Source: Candidatus Poribacteria bacterium
Lineage (GTDB): Bacteria > Poribacteria > WGA-4E > WGA-3G
Length of the DNA stretch: 64,000 bases
Assembly: GCA_022828145.1 (NCBI GenBank)
Contig: JAJEJA010000024.1
Location: forward strand, 1-64,000
Reading direction: 5' to 3'
Shown here piece by piece: positions 20,390 through 29,637 of this stretch. The notes under the pieces were generated by a model. The model worked only from the letters and a program-made list of their open reading frames with translations, had not been told where the DNA came from and ran no database searches. Position 1 is the stretch's first letter; the number at the start of each line of letters is the position of its first letter. Both the position numbers and the translations under genes were made by a program.

Positions 20390-21277
20390 ATGAACGAAAC
20401 ACAATCTGCCTTTGACAGTGATTTCCTAAAACAGCTTGAATACCTCTACATCGTCTCAAAAAAGATCTTTGCTGGACGTATCAAGGCTGAACGCCGCAGT
20501 ACACGAAGAGGCGTCAGTGTAGAGTTTGCTGATTACAGAAACTACACCGCCGGAGACGATTTTCGCTATATCGATTGGAACGCATTCGCGAGATTAGACG
20601 AATTGCTACTAAAACTCTATGAAGAACGCGAAGACCTACATATCTATTTTCTCGTTGATGCAAGTGAATCCATGACGTATGGCGATTTGCCAAAACTCAT
20701 CTACGCAAAACGAGTCGCCGCTGCACTCGCTTATATCGGACTCTCAAATCTTGATAGAATCGGCATAACCGCATTCAATACAACTGACAAAACCCGATTA
20801 CCCGTAGAACGCGGGAAAGGGAAGATTTTCACCGTCCTCAATTTTCTTGACCAAATTGAGGCTTCGGGAGAAACCGATCTGGAACAAGCATTCCACAATT
20901 TTGTACACATGACGAAACGCCGCGGATTGGTCGTTCTCATTTCAGACCTATTTGACCCAAAAGGATTCACTGCCGGACTCAACATGCTAAAGTTTCAAAA
21001 GCATGACTTGTTTGTTGTTCATATAATTGACGAAAAAGAAGCTGAACCCAATCTACTCGGTGACTATCATCTCGTTGATGTTGAAACAAATGAACTCCGA
21101 CCTGTAACCATAAATGAATCGCACATTAAACGGTATCAAGACCTCTTCAAAAAATACTGTGATGACCTTGACAGGTATTGTACGCAGAGAGAAATAAGTC
21201 TTGTTCGGACAATGACGAAAACACCATTTGACGAACTCATTTTACGCATTTTCCGAATGGGTGGTTTTGTAACCTAA
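20390..21277 (+). CDS. DUF58 protein with VWA-like domain
   Basis: 295 residues, 27 bases after the MoxR stop. The N-terminal part carries the DUF58 signature RRGVSVEFADYRNYTAGDD followed by IDWNAFAR. A VWA-type fold follows with a MIDAS-like DASESM motif (near residue 92) for metal binding. DUF58 proteins are regularly encoded next to MoxR and are taken as its partners. No good Shine-Dalgarno sequence is seen, so translation may be coupled to the upstream gene. Confidence 0.9.
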   Translation: MNETQSAFDSDFLKQLEYLYIVSKKIFAGRIKAERRSTRRGVSVEFADYRNYTAGDDFRYIDWNAFARLDELLLKLYEEREDLHIYFLVDASESMTYGDLPKLIYAKRVAAALAYIGLSNLDRIGITAFNTTDKTRLPVERGKGKIFTVLNFLDQIEASGETDLEQAFHNFVHMTKRRGLVVLISDLFDPKGFTAGLNMLKFQKHDLFVVHIIDEKEAEPNLLGDYHLVDVETNELRPVTINESHIKRYQDLFKKYCDDLDRYCTQREISLVRTMTKTPFDELILRIFRMGGFVT

Positions 21278-21291
21278 CACCTTTTGAACTT

Positions 21292-21395
21292 ATACCATTT
21301 CTAATGTATAATGTCTCTTTTGTAGCACAAACTTTCCAGTTTGTGTCCCGTAGAAGGACAGCCATAAATGAGTCAATTATGAATAGAAACGGTAT
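21292..21395. mobile_element. MITE-like element with ATACC termini and a GTAG repeat inside
   Basis: About 104 bp bounded by imperfect inverted repeats ATACCATTTCTAAT (21292-21305) and AATAGAAACGGTAT (21382-21395). Inside is the palindromic GTAG repeat at 21322-21345 (arms CACAAACT/AGTTTGTG). The same termini bound the elements at 42076 and 50141. It sits between the DUF58 and VWA genes of one operon. Confidence 0.65.
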
Positions 21396-21420
21396 TAGAT
21401 TGTCCGGATGATATTGATTG

Positions 21421-23508
21421 ATGAATTTCCTATCACCTGCCTCCTTATTCTTATTCGGACTTGCAATTCCGATTATCGCACTCTACATACTCAAATTAAG
21501 ACGGAGACGAGAACCTGTCTCTACACTCATGTTCTGGGAACAACTCTTCAAAGAGAGACAGACGACATCCCTATTTCAAAGACTTAAGCACCTATTATCA
21601 CTTTTGCTTCAACTACTGTTCCTTGCGCTGTTAGTTTTGGCAGTCGCTAGGCCTCAGTTCGCTTTCATCACAAAATCAGCACGACAACTCATCCTCATTG
21701 TTGACCGTTCAGCGAGTATGAATGCTATTTTAAATTTCGATCCCGAAAATCCTGAAACAGAATCGCGTTTAGATTCTGCAAAAGAAACAGCACTCCAAAT
21801 TGTGCAAGGACTACGTTTTATGGATGAAATGTCAGTCATCAGTTGTCATACACGTCCCATAATTCATACACCGTTCACAAGGCATCAGAAAACAATACGT
21901 GAAGCGATCGAATCTATTGAACCAACAGATATAAAAACAGACCTAAAACCTGCTATAGACCTTGCATTAGCCGTTGCACAAACGAAACCTAATCCAGAAA
22001 TAATTATCCTCAGTGATTTCCAAAAAATCTCCGAAGAGACCCTCACTGACTTTCAGAACTTACAATCGAAAAACACAAACAGTGATGATGATAAAGAAGA
22101 AGAAAAGAGAAATATCAAACTCCATCTGCTCCAGATCGGCGAAGAGAACGATAATGTCGGTATTACCCAATTCCGTGTCCGAAAGAGCATTGTCAACGCC
22201 TTTGACTATGAGACACTACTGAGCGTCATAAATACCTCAGATGAAGAAAAGCGGTGTAGTGTTGAACTCTATTTCAACGAAAGCCTATTCGATGTCCGTC
22301 CCTATACACTCTCCCCCGGTGAAATAAAGACCGAGATATTCAGTAATTTTACATTTGAAGGTGGGGAACTCAAAGCAGTGTTGGACATTGAGGACGCACT
22401 TAAAACAGACAATGTCGCCTACGCAACACTCCCTATACGTGAAAGTATCACTGTCCTATTGGTAACAGAGGAGAATCCTTTCCTAAGAAATGCACTTGCA
22501 GTTGATGAGAAAATAGACCTAACCGTCGCGACACCTACAGAATACGAAGCAAATACACAAGAGTTTGAGGTAGTTATTTTTGATCGCTACAGTCCCACCT
22601 CGCTCGGTGATGGTAATTTCATGTTCATTTATCCACCCAATTCTGATACACCGCCAAATATAGGAACAGACGATTCTGTTGCCACGTGGAAGATCGGAGA
22701 AGAGATAGAAACACCCATTATCACAGAGTGGGAGCGAACACATCCGATACTACAACATGTGCAGTTAGAAAACGTACTTATCGGCAAGGCTTATGCAGTA
22801 ACACCTCCACCAACATCAAAAGTCCTCGTCCGTTCATTTGAAACACCTGTCGTGTTCGTAGATGTTACGCCGAAAAGAAAAATTGTGTTCGCCGCAATTA
22901 ACATACTGGAGTCCGATCTACCACTCCGCATTGCATTCCCTGTCATCATGGCAAATACCATAACATGGTTTGTCCAGGGCGATAAAATAGAAGAGTATCA
23001 TTTACTTACAGGTGAAGTCCTGCGGTATAAGTTTGATGCTCAAGAGATAGCAGAAATAAAGAACAAACTCCCGCAAGATGTAACATCTGAAAATCCACAA
23101 ATGACCGTAAAAATCACCGGTCCTGATGAAGAAACATGGGACATACCTATAGACATAAAAGATTATGATGGTGACGAATTACTCTTTGATCAGACACATC
23201 TTGCAGGTTTCTACGCGTTAACCCTAACGGATGCAAGTATTGAGGAGAACGCAGAAACTGATGAAAATCTTGAAGAAGAGAAAACTACAGATGACAATGG
23301 ATTCAAAAAATTGTGGGCAGTAAATCTCGCAAGTGAAACCGAAGCAAGTATCAATGCTGTTGAGGGAATAGAAGAATTGGTGACAGAAACAGAATTGATC
23401 AGTGGTAGTTCATTCTTCCGGTTTCCACCATGGATATACCTTGTTTTTCTCGCTGTTATCTTGAGCGTTGTGGAATGGTTCATGTATCAACGCAGAAAAA
23501 TAGACTAA
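21421..23508 (+). CDS. BatA-type membrane protein with VWA domain
   Basis: 695 residues from ATG 21421; a TTG lies one codon upstream. The N-terminal region is the BatA/aerotolerance N-domain: FLSPASLFLFGLAIPIIALY, then LKLRRRREPVSTLMFWEQL and a second transmembrane segment (about 60-78). A VWA domain follows with MIDAS DRSASM (near residue 96) and a glutamine-amidotransferase-like beta/alpha region. A C-terminal transmembrane helix is at about 668-688. It ends the MoxR / DUF58 / VWA operon and probably presents the VWA domain to the periplasm or binds the MoxR complex at the membrane. Confidence 0.88.
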   Translation: MNFLSPASLFLFGLAIPIIALYILKLRRRREPVSTLMFWEQLFKERQTTSLFQRLKHLLSLLLQLLFLALLVLAVARPQFAFITKSARQLILIVDRSASMNAILNFDPENPETESRLDSAKETALQIVQGLRFMDEMSVISCHTRPIIHTPFTRHQKTIREAIESIEPTDIKTDLKPAIDLALAVAQTKPNPEIIILSDFQKISEETLTDFQNLQSKNTNSDDDKEEEKRNIKLHLLQIGEENDNVGITQFRVRKSIVNAFDYETLLSVINTSDEEKRCSVELYFNESLFDVRPYTLSPGEIKTEIFSNFTFEGGELKAVLDIEDALKTDNVAYATLPIRESITVLLVTEENPFLRNALAVDEKIDLTVATPTEYEANTQEFEVVIFDRYSPTSLGDGNFMFIYPPNSDTPPNIGTDDSVATWKIGEEIETPIITEWERTHPILQHVQLENVLIGKAYAVTPPPTSKVLVRSFETPVVFVDVTPKRKIVFAAINILESDLPLRIAFPVIMANTITWFVQGDKIEEYHLLTGEVLRYKFDAQEIAEIKNKLPQDVTSENPQMTVKITGPDEETWDIPIDIKDYDGDELLFDQTHLAGFYALTLTDASIEENAETDENLEEEKTTDDNGFKKLWAVNLASETEASINAVEGIEELVTETELISGSSFFRFPPWIYLVFLAVILSVVEWFMYQRRKID

Positions 23509-23518
23509 CAAAATACAC

Positions 23519-23547
23519 TTGACCCTAATCTTAAAATCAGTTAGAAT
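23519..23547 (+). promoter_or_regulatory. Sigma70-type promoter for livG-livF-lgt
   Basis: TTGACC (23519-23524), 17-base spacer, TAGAAT (23542-23547). The predicted start near 23554 precedes the repeats at 23573-23706, so these hairpins would be in the leader RNA. Confidence 0.6.
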
Positions 23548-23572
23548 AATACCTGAATACTAACATTCATTT

Positions 23573-23706
23573 GTAGCACAAACTTTTAGTTTGTGCCGTT
23601 CACTGCAACATCTTGACTTACGTAGGTTGGGTTGAGGAACGAAACCCAACATCTTGATTCATTATATAGCAATACCTGTCGGGTTTCGTGTCTCAACCCA
23701 ACCTAC
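23573..23706. repeat. Cluster of three GTAG-type palindromic repeats (REP-like)
   Basis: 23573-23595: GTAGCACAAAC family. 23622-23650 and 23678-23706: an inverted pair of the GTAGGTTGGGTTGAG family, the second reading out as CAACCCAACCTAC. Each unit is a GTAG tetranucleotide followed by an imperfect palindrome, the layout described for REP sequences mobilised by RAYT (TnpA-REP) transposases. The pair lies in the livG leader. Confidence 0.75.
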
Positions 23707-23726
23707 AACGCATATTGCATTTAATT

Positions 23727-23742
23727 ATCAAACTCACGTTAT
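23727..23742. repeat. Solo copy of a MITE terminus
   Basis: ATCAAACTCACGTTAT is identical to the right terminus of the complete element at 42402-42547. No matching left terminus is seen here, so this is probably one end of a decayed element. Confidence 0.6.
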
Positions 23743-23773
23743 TATATGTAGGAAAACAGAATGGGAGATTCAG

Positions 23774-24556
23774 ATGGAAGATAAACCTATAAATATACTT
23801 CAAACAGTAGGATTAAGCAGACACTATGGCGGTGTAATAGCATTGTCGGATGTTGAGATGAATATACATCCAGGTCAGATATCCAGTCTGATAGGGCCCA
23901 ACGGTGCTGGTAAAACAACACTTTTTAATTGCGTTACCGGTTTAGACAGACCTACTTATGGTGCAACATTTTTTTTAGGGAAACGCATTACAGGTTTTCG
24001 TCCTGATCAGGTAACACAACTCGGTATTGCTCGCACATTTCAAAACATCAGACTTTTTACCGAACTCACGGTTTTAGATAACGTCAAAATAGGAAGACAC
24101 CCGCGCACATCAAGCACACTTGTAGGGGCAGTATTTCATACACCGAGACAGAAAAGAGAAGAACAACAGATTACGGAATATGCAATGGAAATGCTCAGGT
24201 TCGTAGGATTAGAAGAGATTAGCAACCAGACAGCAGGAAATCTATCTTATGGCGACCAACGGAGAGTCGAAATCGCACGAGCATTAGCAACAAAACCTTT
24301 ACTCATACTCCTCGACGAACCCGCAGCAGGAATGAACCCACATGAAACACAACAACTGATCTCCCTTATCTATACGATACGTGATCAAGGAATCTCTGTC
24401 CTATTGATTGAGCATGATATGAAACTCGTCATGCAAATATCCGATTGGGTCACCGTACTTGACCACGGAGAAAAAATCTGTGATGGTGAACCCGAAGTTG
24501 TCCAAAACGATGAACGCGTCATCGCAGCATATTTAGGAACTTCTGACGATGCTTAA
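23774..24556 (+). CDS. livG: Branched-chain amino-acid ABC transporter ATPase LivG
   Basis: 260 residues from ATG 23774 (MEDKPINIL), with GGGAG 6 bases upstream. The frame is open back to 23654, but that part is only a read-through of the repeats. Walker A GPNGAGKT (residues 41-48), signature LSYGDQRRVEIARAL, Walker B LLILLDEPAAGMNP, and the switch His in LLIEHDM. The RTFQNIRLF Q-loop region and the length are typical of LivG. It overlaps livF by 8 bases. The permeases and binding protein are not in this window, so the substrate (Leu/Ile/Val or urea-like) is inferred from family. Confidence 0.92.
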   Translation: MEDKPINILQTVGLSRHYGGVIALSDVEMNIHPGQISSLIGPNGAGKTTLFNCVTGLDRPTYGATFFLGKRITGFRPDQVTQLGIARTFQNIRLFTELTVLDNVKIGRHPRTSSTLVGAVFHTPRQKREEQQITEYAMEMLRFVGLEEISNQTAGNLSYGDQRRVEIARALATKPLLILLDEPAAGMNPHETQQLISLIYTIRDQGISVLLIEHDMKLVMQISDWVTVLDHGEKICDGEPEVVQNDERVIAAYLGTSDDA

Positions 24557-25253
24557 ACTTGAAAACATCCACACATACTACGGAAACATCAGAGCCGTAC
24601 GCGGAATCTCGATCGAAGTAAACGCCGGTGAAAAGGTATGCATGATCGGCGCAAACGGGGCTGGAAAATCTACAACACAGATGACGATTTCCGGTATATA
24701 TAAACCTGTACAGGGAACAATAACTTTTGATGGGATGGACATCACCAGATCCTCACCAGAGCAAAGAGTTAAATGGGGAATCTCACAAGTGCCTGAAGGA
24801 AGACTGATATTTCCTGATATGACTGTCCTCGAAAACCTTGAACTTGGAGCATACCTAAGAAAGGATACCGCAGGAATCAGAGCAGACCTGAACAAAATAT
24901 TTGACTATTTCCCAGTACTTTTTGAAAGACGAAAACAACGCGGCGGAAGTCTCAGTGGCGGAGAACAGCAGATGTTGGCTATCGGACGTTCACTCATGTC
25001 ACACCCAACACTATTACTATTAGATGAACCCTCCTTAGGTTTAGCACCCCTCATCGTAAAACAGATTTTTGAAATCATCCAGCAAATTAATGAAGAAGGA
25101 ACAACGATCCTATTAGTTGAGCAGAACGCACAACTCGCCTTGAACCTAACTGACAGAGGTTATGTCATGGAGACAGGAGAAATCACAATTGAAGGGAATT
25201 CAACCGATCTATTAGCAGATGAAAGGGTGCGACAAGCCTATCTCGGAGAATGA
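24549..25253 (+). CDS. livF: Branched-chain amino-acid ABC transporter ATPase LivF
   Basis: 234 residues, standard for LivF. Walker A GANGAGKST (near residue 37), signature LSGGEQQMLAIGRSL, Walker B LLLLDEPSLGLAP, switch His replaced by Gln in LLVEQNA as is usual in LivF. RLIFPDMTVLENLELGAYLR is typical. The start overlaps the livG end, implying translational coupling and a LivG-LivF heterodimer. Confidence 0.93.
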   Translation: MLKLENIHTYYGNIRAVRGISIEVNAGEKVCMIGANGAGKSTTQMTISGIYKPVQGTITFDGMDITRSSPEQRVKWGISQVPEGRLIFPDMTVLENLELGAYLRKDTAGIRADLNKIFDYFPVLFERRKQRGGSLSGGEQQMLAIGRSLMSHPTLLLLDEPSLGLAPLIVKQIFEIIQQINEEGTTILLVEQNAQLALNLTDRGYVMETGEITIEGNSTDLLADERVRQAYLGE

Positions 25254-25257
25254 TTAA

Positions 25258-26127
25258 ATGTATCCCACGCTAATTAACTTCGGCACAATTGGATCTTTTC
25301 CTGTAGGAATACATAGTTACGGTGTCATGTTAGCAACTGCATTTGTCACTTGCAGTCTCCTGTTAGGACGTGAGTTGAACCGTAGAGGATTTAAAGGAGA
25401 GATCGCAACTGCTTTGGTCGCTGCTGGTGCTATCGGTGGAATTGTTGGCGCAAAGTTATATTATGTCCTTTTCATTGCGGACCCTTTCCATTTACACGAC
25501 CTTTTCAGTCCGAGTGGTTTAGTCTGGTATGGCGGATTATTTGGTGGCAGTGCAGGTGTAGCACTCGTAATCTTCAGATCCTCAAACCCGTTTTTACCGA
25601 CTGTTGACATCATCGGTCCACTGCTCCTACTCGGTTACGGGATTGGTCGGATCGGTTGTTTACTCGCTGGTGACGGTGATTACGGACCCCCTTCTGATGT
25701 ACCTTGGGCGATGGCATTTCCCAACGGCACAGTTCCTACAGATGACCGTGTCCATCCTACTCCTATCTATGAAACGACAATCTCTTTTTTATTCTTCGGT
25801 ATTCTCTGGTCCCAACGCAAGAAGTCTGCATCAATACCGGGATTGCTTTTCGGAGCGAGTCTTATCGGACTGGCAGTGGAGAGATTCATCGTTGAATTCT
25901 GGCGTTTGACACCGCATGTCTTCCCAGAGACATCATCGCTGGCATGGATGACTTCACCCCAATTAGTTAGTATTATCTTGTTCTGTTTCGGTATCTTCTT
26001 TATAGTATGGATGTACAAGCGTCCAAGAGAAACTGTGCCAACCTTAGCAACGGGTGAACCGCCAGAGCCTGAACCGAAGAAAAACCCCCCGCGTCCCCAA
26101 AAACGCAGACGACGGTCGCGACAGTGA
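25258..26127 (+). CDS. lgt: Prolipoprotein diacylglyceryl transferase
   Basis: 289 residues, starting 4 bases after livF. Lgt moves diacylglycerol from phosphatidylglycerol to the lipobox cysteine of prolipoproteins in the inner membrane. Seen: IHSYGVMLATAFV near residue 19 (conserved H and Y), GLVWYGGLFGG, the Lgt signature RIGCLLAGDGDYGPP, and VHPTPIYE. About seven membrane segments and a basic, Pro-rich C-terminal tail. The LRR-WD40 lipoproteins in this window are likely substrates. Confidence 0.93.
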   Translation: MYPTLINFGTIGSFPVGIHSYGVMLATAFVTCSLLLGRELNRRGFKGEIATALVAAGAIGGIVGAKLYYVLFIADPFHLHDLFSPSGLVWYGGLFGGSAGVALVIFRSSNPFLPTVDIIGPLLLLGYGIGRIGCLLAGDGDYGPPSDVPWAMAFPNGTVPTDDRVHPTPIYETTISFLFFGILWSQRKKSASIPGLLFGASLIGLAVERFIVEFWRLTPHVFPETSSLAWMTSPQLVSIILFCFGIFFIVWMYKRPRETVPTLATGEPPEPEPKKNPPRPQKRRRRSRQ

Positions 26128-26183
26128 ATGGTGTCCCTTATCTAATCTTCGGGCAGGAAGCCCAAGTCTTTAGGCTTGGGTAG
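26128..26183 (+). pseudogene. Second IS200/IS605 right-end remnant with tnpB tail codons
   Basis: Codons ending QEAQVFRLG-stop (26154-26183) match the kind of tail that TnpB genes encode across their right-end hairpin. The hairpin 26161-26180 has an 8-bp stem (one G-T pair) and the same TTTA loop as the one at 17657-17674. Nothing else of the element is left; it directly follows lgt. Confidence 0.5.
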
Positions 26184-26306
26184 TTGACAAGTGCCGAAAT
26201 GTTATCAGTTTCAAGATTCTATTGTCTATTCTAATATTGTGTGTATCATCAATAGTCGGAAATCGGCCAGTTATATATAGTTGGCCTCCTACAGAACAGA
26301 GTATTA

Positions 26307-26335
26307 GTAGGAGCGATCTCCGAATCGCGACCTAC
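26307..26335. repeat. GTAG...CTAC palindromic repeat
   Basis: GTAGGAGCGATCTCC followed by the facing arm CGAATCGCGACCTAC: one imperfect palindrome with GTAG and CTAC ends, in the gap between lgt and the convergent GIY-YIG gene. Confidence 0.6.
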
Positions 26336-26339
26336 ATAT

Positions 26340-26753
26340 TTAGTCTGGACTGTCCACTAGCTTGTTCTTATTTGTTTTTGGTTGCAATGCACGGATTAAT
26401 TCTGTCTCCAATAAAACCGTTTCCTCTGCCCCATCTATGAATTCTACTGCGAATTGGATAATTCCCCGAAACAACCTTAGCTGCGAGTGCAGATCTGGAT
26501 TAGTTGCCCTATCATAATGCTGTAACAGGCGCCGCCGCACACATGTTGTTGACTCTCCCACATAGATACACTCATTTCTTCCTTCTGTTCCAGTTTTTCG
26601 CCATAGGACATATACGCCACTCTGTTTAGTTGGCAATTTCTGAATTTCTGCGCGCGTAAAGGGACGTAGGTTACGCTTTAGTTGATACTGTAAGACATAA
26701 GGAGTAATAGTATCGCGCATGAACCAGAATCCATAGATTGGTTGATGGCACAC
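26340..26753 (-). CDS. GIY-YIG nuclease domain protein
   Basis: 137 residues from GTG 26753; the ATG at 26720 (MRDTITPYVL) is an alternative. The GIY-YIG core is visible: SGVYVL (GVY at 46-48), CIYVGES (YVG at 64-66), the catalytic Arg region VRRRLLQHY (73-80), the metal-binding Glu in LLETELI (116) and Asn in QPKTN (128). So it is probably a catalytically competent single-domain nuclease. It begins 9 bases after the DUF1156 methylase stop on the same strand and is probably its operon partner. A role as the cleaving arm of a methylase-linked defence system is inferred. Confidence 0.85.
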   Translation of the reverse strand: MCHQPIYGFWFMRDTITPYVLQYQLKRNLRPFTRAEIQKLPTKQSGVYVLWRKTGTEGRNECIYVGESTTCVRRRLLQHYDRATNPDLHSQLRLFRGIIQFAVEFIDGAEETVLLETELIRALQPKTNKNKLVDSPD

Positions 26754-26762
26754 GTCGTGTAC

Positions 26763-29564
26763 CTACACATCTTCAAACAAATTCAATGTCTCTGTCTGTG
26801 GTGAACCCATTCTTTCAGATATATACTGCCATTCGGTTACGAGATTGTTATAGGCTGATGCACTTGCCGCATCACCACGTTTCTCATAGTAATCATACAA
26901 CACACGCGCCAGACGTTTTGCTGATTCAAAATCGCGCATTGCACGCGCGACTGCAGCACAACCCGTAATGCCTTCACTGTTCTCTGCACCAGATAGATGC
27001 CACACCATTCGCAGACACCCTTCCCAGGCAGTCATGTTTTCACTATTCTCCCGTTTCGCATATTCTTCAACTTTCAATAACCGAACCTTGCCACGATCTC
27101 TGATAAGTAATTTATTGTGCATTGCATCAACATCTATATCTTTCGCTTTTGAAAGTACGTCTGCATCCCCATAATTACCTTCTATGTAGCCGTGCTGCTG
27201 CAGCCACGTCCAACAAAACTGAGTTTCGGGGTCCAGTTCACCTGTCTCTTTTTCATGAAATGCTGCGATTTCGTTATTGATATGCATGAGCACTTCCTGT
27301 ATTGTAACAATCTCCCCACTAACTCGGATCACTTTGCTGTAGTGTGAGTAGATTTCCATGCCAGGTCCAATAGCAGCTTGTGCTAAATCCACAGGTCTTA
27401 TGTTTGCGATGCGGGTAAGTCGTTCGAGTGCAGGGGGCATCTCCTTTTTGAGCTCTTGTAGAAAATCGTTGCGGGTTATAATGTGAGCATCTTCAGAACG
27501 CGGTCGGCATACAAGTACAATGGAGGAGGCTAATGCGTTTATATTTGTCTTGACACCAGTCGTACGCTCAGTGCGCATTGGCCAGGTACCAACTATTTGG
27601 AACCCCGCGTTGACAATTGCCGTGAGCATTGTCTCCCACCCTGTGGATGTAGTTCCATCACGTACCTCTTCCTGCTGTTTATAGGCATAGAAAATGGATG
27701 TAGGGAACTGTTCAGAACAGTGCTGCCGCATTTGTCCCAATGCCTTTCCTAACAAGTTTTCAAAGTGTTGTGCTGGGTTTTCAAATCGTGGCGCTGCAAT
27801 GATTTCATCATCCTTGGGAGTCATTATACTGCCAAATAGCTCAGGAAAATTGTCACGAAGCAATGGACGTAACCAAACGTAAAAGAAGTCAGACAGCTCA
27901 GCGTACTGGATATTGTTATAGTAGGGAGGATCTGTAACAAAAATTGGGCTATCGGTAGCGTGCCGCGTCGTGGTTGCATCTGCCTGATGCACTTCACCTA
28001 AGTTCGCTGTAACTGGTAAATTCTCAATGGTCTTTGCAATCCACTGCACTTGTGCCATCCAGTTTTGTGTTGAAGTGGAAAATAGATTGGTTTCAGCGAA
28101 GTCCCACGTCATCGGGATCGCTTGGCGTGCAAAAACTGGGGGGACTTTTTCTCCCTGGTTTTCCCACCACGTAAAACTACAACTGCTTTCAGCAGTTCTC
28201 CCAATAGCAAGGGCAAGGTAGGTTTGTACAACATCTGCATATTTATTCTTCCCGCCAACTCGTCCAATCTGGGTGCGAACTTCAGACAACAATTCACTAA
28301 AGATATTTAGTGCTGTGAGTTGTCTTGCTGTGAAGAGTTGATGCCAGTGTGTCGTACCGTAACCTAAGCTGCTAATCTTTTGTGTGTTTTTTATTGCTTG
28401 TTCTGGTCGCCATTTAGGTTTAGCAGACAAAGCCGTTTGGATATGTTCTTTAGTAGGAGATAAGTACAGTTTCCTGCGATCACCTTCAGCAACTACTGCA
28501 GCCAGGATTTCGCTCAATTTACCCGATTTCCCTTGCTCACGTACATAAGACAATCTGACTACGGTGCCGCAAGCAATGCAAAAGGCACCGTTCCTGTTCA
28601 CGGTGCCATTCTCCGGTACTCCTTCACCCTGCGTTTGAACGGCAAACGAGAGTGTCCTCGATTCTCTATCAACGACTGGCTTTACCCAATGTTCATTGCC
28701 TTTCTTTTTAGAGATCTGGAATGTTCTCATCAAAGGCATCTGAAGACCACATGCGGGGTTAGGACATGGCACTGTGCGCGCCCAAAGCCATGCAACTACG
28801 GTTGCAGATGTCCCATCTGGTAGCGTTGCTTTCGGATAGAGGTGTCCGATACGTCTGTACGCCTCTTCGCGCATCCATTTTCCATAGTATCGGATATCGT
28901 CAGCTAAACCTGCAGTGCCTTTCCATCCTCCAACTCCCCTTTGTCCCCCCGCAAGCGGGGGAAGGGTCGGAAAGGCATCTGGATTGATAGGTGGCTGATT
29001 GTGGAATTTTGGCGGCAGTTCAGTCATTGCTTTGGTGAGGAGAACTGGAAGGGGATTGAGGTCACTACCACGGGCACGCAATCCTAATCGTTGTGCTTCA
29101 AGCGGAATGGACCCACCACCACAAAACGGGTCATAGACAGCAGGGCAGCAGTCGTTGAGATATTGAAGGACTGCCTTCGGATCGTTTTCGTATCTTTCGC
29201 GAAAGGCATTCAGATCATCTCCATTGTTCCGCGCAACAGAGTACGCAATTTCGTACCGTGCTGCTGCTAAGATAAATTCGTCATTACTGTTTTTCCAAAT
29301 AATGAGGCGTTTAATGATGTTGTGGAGCCGGTTGCGTTCTGCTTCCTGATCGGATTCGGTTGGAAATTCGTCAGGACATTCGGATGGGTCATCCACCATA
29401 CTGGCAAAAATGATGGCACGGCATGCTGCGAGGGGGCGGCGCGCCCAATAGCGGTGTAACGTTGAGGGGTGACCATGTGTTAGGGAAGCATCTTTTGCAG
29501 ACTCTTTATTGATATCTTGTAGTGGTATATCCACCTCAATGAGTTTTTTTCGGTAATTAGGCAT
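26763..29564 (-). CDS. DUF1156 adenine-specific DNA methylase (COG1743 type)
   Basis: 933 residues. The N-terminal DUF1156 signature is present: LIEVDIPLQDIN, HGHPSTLHRYWARRPLAACR. SAM-binding motif I is DPFCGGGSIPLEA (near residue 143) and the catalytic motif IV is TDPPYYNN (near 544). Between them lies a zinc-ribbon-like pair (CPNPACG ... CIACG). The family is assigned as an N6-adenine methylase and is found with DUF499 ATPases in antiphage loci. The start is ATG 29564, one base after a 23-codon micro-ORF. A 17-bp G/C palindrome (28945-28961) is carried in frame, encoding TLPPLAGGQRGVG. Confidence 0.92.
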   Translation of the reverse strand: MPNYRKKLIEVDIPLQDINKESAKDASLTHGHPSTLHRYWARRPLAACRAIIFASMVDDPSECPDEFPTESDQEAERNRLHNIIKRLIIWKNSNDEFILAAARYEIAYSVARNNGDDLNAFRERYENDPKAVLQYLNDCCPAVYDPFCGGGSIPLEAQRLGLRARGSDLNPLPVLLTKAMTELPPKFHNQPPINPDAFPTLPPLAGGQRGVGGWKGTAGLADDIRYYGKWMREEAYRRIGHLYPKATLPDGTSATVVAWLWARTVPCPNPACGLQMPLMRTFQISKKKGNEHWVKPVVDRESRTLSFAVQTQGEGVPENGTVNRNGAFCIACGTVVRLSYVREQGKSGKLSEILAAVVAEGDRRKLYLSPTKEHIQTALSAKPKWRPEQAIKNTQKISSLGYGTTHWHQLFTARQLTALNIFSELLSEVRTQIGRVGGKNKYADVVQTYLALAIGRTAESSCSFTWWENQGEKVPPVFARQAIPMTWDFAETNLFSTSTQNWMAQVQWIAKTIENLPVTANLGEVHQADATTTRHATDSPIFVTDPPYYNNIQYAELSDFFYVWLRPLLRDNFPELFGSIMTPKDDEIIAAPRFENPAQHFENLLGKALGQMRQHCSEQFPTSIFYAYKQQEEVRDGTTSTGWETMLTAIVNAGFQIVGTWPMRTERTTGVKTNINALASSIVLVCRPRSEDAHIITRNDFLQELKKEMPPALERLTRIANIRPVDLAQAAIGPGMEIYSHYSKVIRVSGEIVTIQEVLMHINNEIAAFHEKETGELDPETQFCWTWLQQHGYIEGNYGDADVLSKAKDIDVDAMHNKLLIRDRGKVRLLKVEEYAKRENSENMTAWEGCLRMVWHLSGAENSEGITGCAAVARAMRDFESAKRLARVLYDYYEKRGDAASASAYNNLVTEWQYISERMGSPQTETLNLFEDV
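28945..28961. repeat. In-frame G/C palindrome inside the DUF1156 gene
   Basis: CCCCCC and GGGGG arms around GCAAGC, translated on the minus strand as part of LPPLAGGQRGVG. It looks like a short palindromic element fixed in the coding sequence, since the residues do not resemble family core motifs. Confidence 0.45.
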
Positions 29565-29565
29565 G

Positions 29566-29637
29566 TTATTTTGTTAGTGATTCACGGTCCTCGTGGACAA
29601 CATCATTGATGAAATCCTGTCTATCTTCGTCTGTCAT
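29566..29637 (-). CDS. Possible 23-residue micro-ORF between DUF499 and DUF1156
   Basis: ATG 29637 to TAA 29566, encoding an acidic peptide (starts MTDEDRQDFINDVV). Its stop is one base before the DUF1156 start, an arrangement that allows translational coupling. No strong Shine-Dalgarno sequence precedes it. It may be a coupling leader, a remnant of a lost gene, or chance. Confidence 0.3.
   Translation of the reverse strand: MTDEDRQDFINDVVHEDRESLTK

Noticed and set aside
23654-23773. N-terminal extension of livG to ATG 23654
   Set aside because: It only translates the palindromic repeats; ATG 23774 has a Shine-Dalgarno sequence and gives the normal LivG length.
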